NCBI GenBank assembly: GCA_035290025.1
Contig: DATDVL010000030.1
Location: 1-28,110 of the forward strand
Length of the DNA stretch: 28,110 nt
Origin: DATDVL01 sp035290025
GTDB taxonomy: Archaea; Nanobdellota; Nanobdellia; SCGC-AAA011-G17; DATDVL01
Direction: 5' to 3'
In this document: positions 27,027 to 28,110 of the stretch, in pieces
Layout of the letters: every line of letters begins with the position of its first letter
How positions within the stretch are numbered: the stretch's first letter is position 1
Notes under the pieces: model-generated
The model's input: only the letters and a program-made list of their open reading frames with translations
The model's database searches: none
Told to the model about the DNA's origin: nothing
Translations under genes and position numbers: made by a program

Positions 27027-27867
27027 ACCCCACATCCACCCCTGGAAAAAAGAAGCAGTCACCAAACTACAAACACTCTTCAAAGAATACCCGAACATAG
27101 CCATCATCAACCTAGAAACACTACCTGCAGATACCTACCAAATCATCAGAAAAAGCCTACGAGGAAAAGTAGAATTCGTCATGACCAGAAAAGACTTCAT
27201 GATCAAAGCACTAGAACAAATAAAACCAAAAAACTACCAAGACATCATCAACAACCTCAAAGGCGTACCCGCACTCATGTTCACCAAAGAAAACCCCTTC
27301 GCACTCTACAAATTCATTGATAAAAATAAAACAGACGCCTACGCAAAACCAGGACAAACAGCACCCCACGACATCAGCATCGACGAAGGACCAACAAAAT
27401 TCGGACCAGGACCCATGATAGCAGAATTTGGACAATTAGGCATAAAAACAGAAATAAAAGAACAAAAAATATGCGTCAAAACAGCAAAAATACTCATTGA
27501 AGCAGGAAAAACCATCACCGACAAAGTAGCAGCATTCCTGCAGAAAATGGACATTAAACCCATGAAAACAGGCATGGACGTCGTCCTTATCTACGAAGCA
27601 GGAGAACTCCTCCACAAGATCGTACTCGCCGTCGATGAAAAAGTCTACATCGCAGCAATAACACAAGCAGCAACAGAAAGCATGAACCTAGCAGTCTACG
27701 CAGGCTACATCGTACCAGAAACAGCAGAACTCTTCATCAAGAAAGCATACACCCAAGCACGACAAGTCAGCAAAGAAGCAAAACTCCTCACACCAGAAAC
27801 AGCAGGAGAAACACTCGCACTCGCAGCAGCACAAGCAGAAAATATACAAACAGAAGCGAAACTATAA
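27016..27867 (+). CDS. rplP0: Ribosomal protein uL10 (P0)
   Basis: The base of the ribosomal stalk; it binds 23S rRNA and carries P1 dimers that recruit translation GTPases. The N-terminal rRNA-binding part is clear (WKKEAVTKLQTLFKEYPNIAIINLETLPADTYQIIRKSLRGKVEFVMTRK), followed by the archaeal insertion GPTKFGPGPMIAEFGQLGIKTEI. The C-terminal region contains Ala-rich P1-binding helices (LAVYAGYIVPETAELFIKKAYTQARQVSKEAKLLTPETAGETLALAAAQAE). The usual acidic hinge and terminal LFG-type factor-binding peptide of P0 are absent: the 283-aa protein ends TEAKL. It overlaps uL1 by 11 nt. Confidence 0.96.
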   Translation: MEHKPHIHPWKKEAVTKLQTLFKEYPNIAIINLETLPADTYQIIRKSLRGKVEFVMTRKDFMIKALEQIKPKNYQDIINNLKGVPALMFTKENPFALYKFIDKNKTDAYAKPGQTAPHDISIDEGPTKFGPGPMIAEFGQLGIKTEIKEQKICVKTAKILIEAGKTITDKVAAFLQKMDIKPMKTGMDVVLIYEAGELLHKIVLAVDEKVYIAAITQAATESMNLAVYAGYIVPETAELFIKKAYTQARQVSKEAKLLTPETAGETLALAAAQAENIQTEAKL

Positions 27868-27923
27868 ACCACAACACTTAAAAACAAAATAAAACAAAAA
27901 AACCACAGGGGGTCAAAAGAACC

Positions 27924-28110
27924 ATGGAACTCGTCTATGCAGCAATGCTTTTACACAAAGCAGGAAACACAATCAACGAAGCGAACGTCAAGAAAGTTGC
28001 CGATGCAGCAGGACTCAAAGCAGATGATGCACAAATAAAAGCATTATGTGCAGCACTCAACGGAGTCGACATTGACAAAGCTATCAAAGAAGCAGCCATG
28101 CCCGTAGCAG
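27924..28110 (+). CDS. rpl12: Ribosomal protein P1 (archaeal L12), 5' part
   Basis: The stalk protein that binds uL10 as dimers. The visible 62 residues are the N-terminal dimerisation domain: MELVYAAMLLHKAGNTINEA, then VKKVADAAGLKADDAQIKALCAALNGVDIDKAIKEAA. The hinge and acidic C-terminal factor-binding tail lie beyond the window. GGGGGT about 10 nt upstream is the ribosome site; the 56-nt gap from uL10 holds no other gene. Confidence 0.95.
   Translation, partial: MELVYAAMLLHKAGNTINEANVKKVADAAGLKADDAQIKALCAALNGVDIDKAIKEAAMPVA

Noticed and set aside
1..28110. CRISPR array, insertion sequence or replication origin
   Set aside because: No regularly spaced repeats, transposase motifs or orc1/cdc6-adjacent repeat clusters were seen on reading through the window.

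Overview
The window is a compact, fully archaeal stretch of DNA. The archaeal markers are Alba chromatin protein, uL1/uL10/P1 ribosomal stalk genes, archaeal-type SepF, archaeal/eukaryotic-type glycyl-tRNA synthetase, Dph2, a ZPR1 homologue, a tRNA-Ala with a bulge-helix-bulge intron at 37/38, no encoded CCA on tRNAs, and TATA boxes about 25-28 nt upstream of many start codons. The low GC, short intergenic gaps, small proteins, DUF5679 zinc ribbon and UMF1-type transporter fit a DPANN lineage close to Woesearchaeota/Pacearchaeota. That placement is inference, since no phylogenetic marker was compared.

Layout. (1) 1-1674: translation-factor care (ZPR1 end, a Dph2 lacking its first domain), then a CX5R phosphatase and a DUF5679 zinc ribbon on the minus strand. 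(2) 1772-4586: an MFS transporter and glyS. (3) 4587-8369: an accessory-looking, AT-richer island of three tRNA genes (Ala-GGC with intron, Ala-CGC, CAT), a probable gluzincin, a BrnT-like/YgiT-like toxin-antitoxin pair, a HIT protein, a LAGLIDADG endonuclease whose 3' end runs antisense into tRNA-CAT, and an orphan AbrB antitoxin. (4) 8370-11541, minus strand: a two-TM RCK protein without a K+ filter, a CaCA exchanger, Alba, a small CARF-like Rossmann protein and a membrane protein. (5) 11627-13452: an acidic coiled-coil lipoprotein convergent with an HtrA protease.

(6) 13567-23491: a branched-chain/hydrophobic amino acid (HAAT-type) ABC system. It has two separate lipoprotein receptors (13567 and 17840), two permeases and two ATPases (20308-23491). 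Between them lie a large kinase-TM-transglycosylase-like fusion, an AbrB-PhoU regulator and three small genes of unknown function, two of them tandem paralogues. (7) 23474-26223: a lactate/malate dehydrogenase-family protein, a winged-helix gene coupled to a HemK2-type methyltransferase, SepF with a translationally coupled 35-residue Asp-rich micropeptide, and a small orphan. (8) 26337-end: the uL1-uL10-P1 operon behind a leader hairpin, cut off by the window end.

The least explained items are the 693-aa kinase/TM/degenerate-lysozyme-fold fusion, the acidic micropeptide overlapping the sepF stop codon, and the endonuclease-tRNA antisense overlap. No stretch longer than 300 bases lacks a gene. 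No CRISPR array, insertion sequence, rRNA or replication origin was seen.
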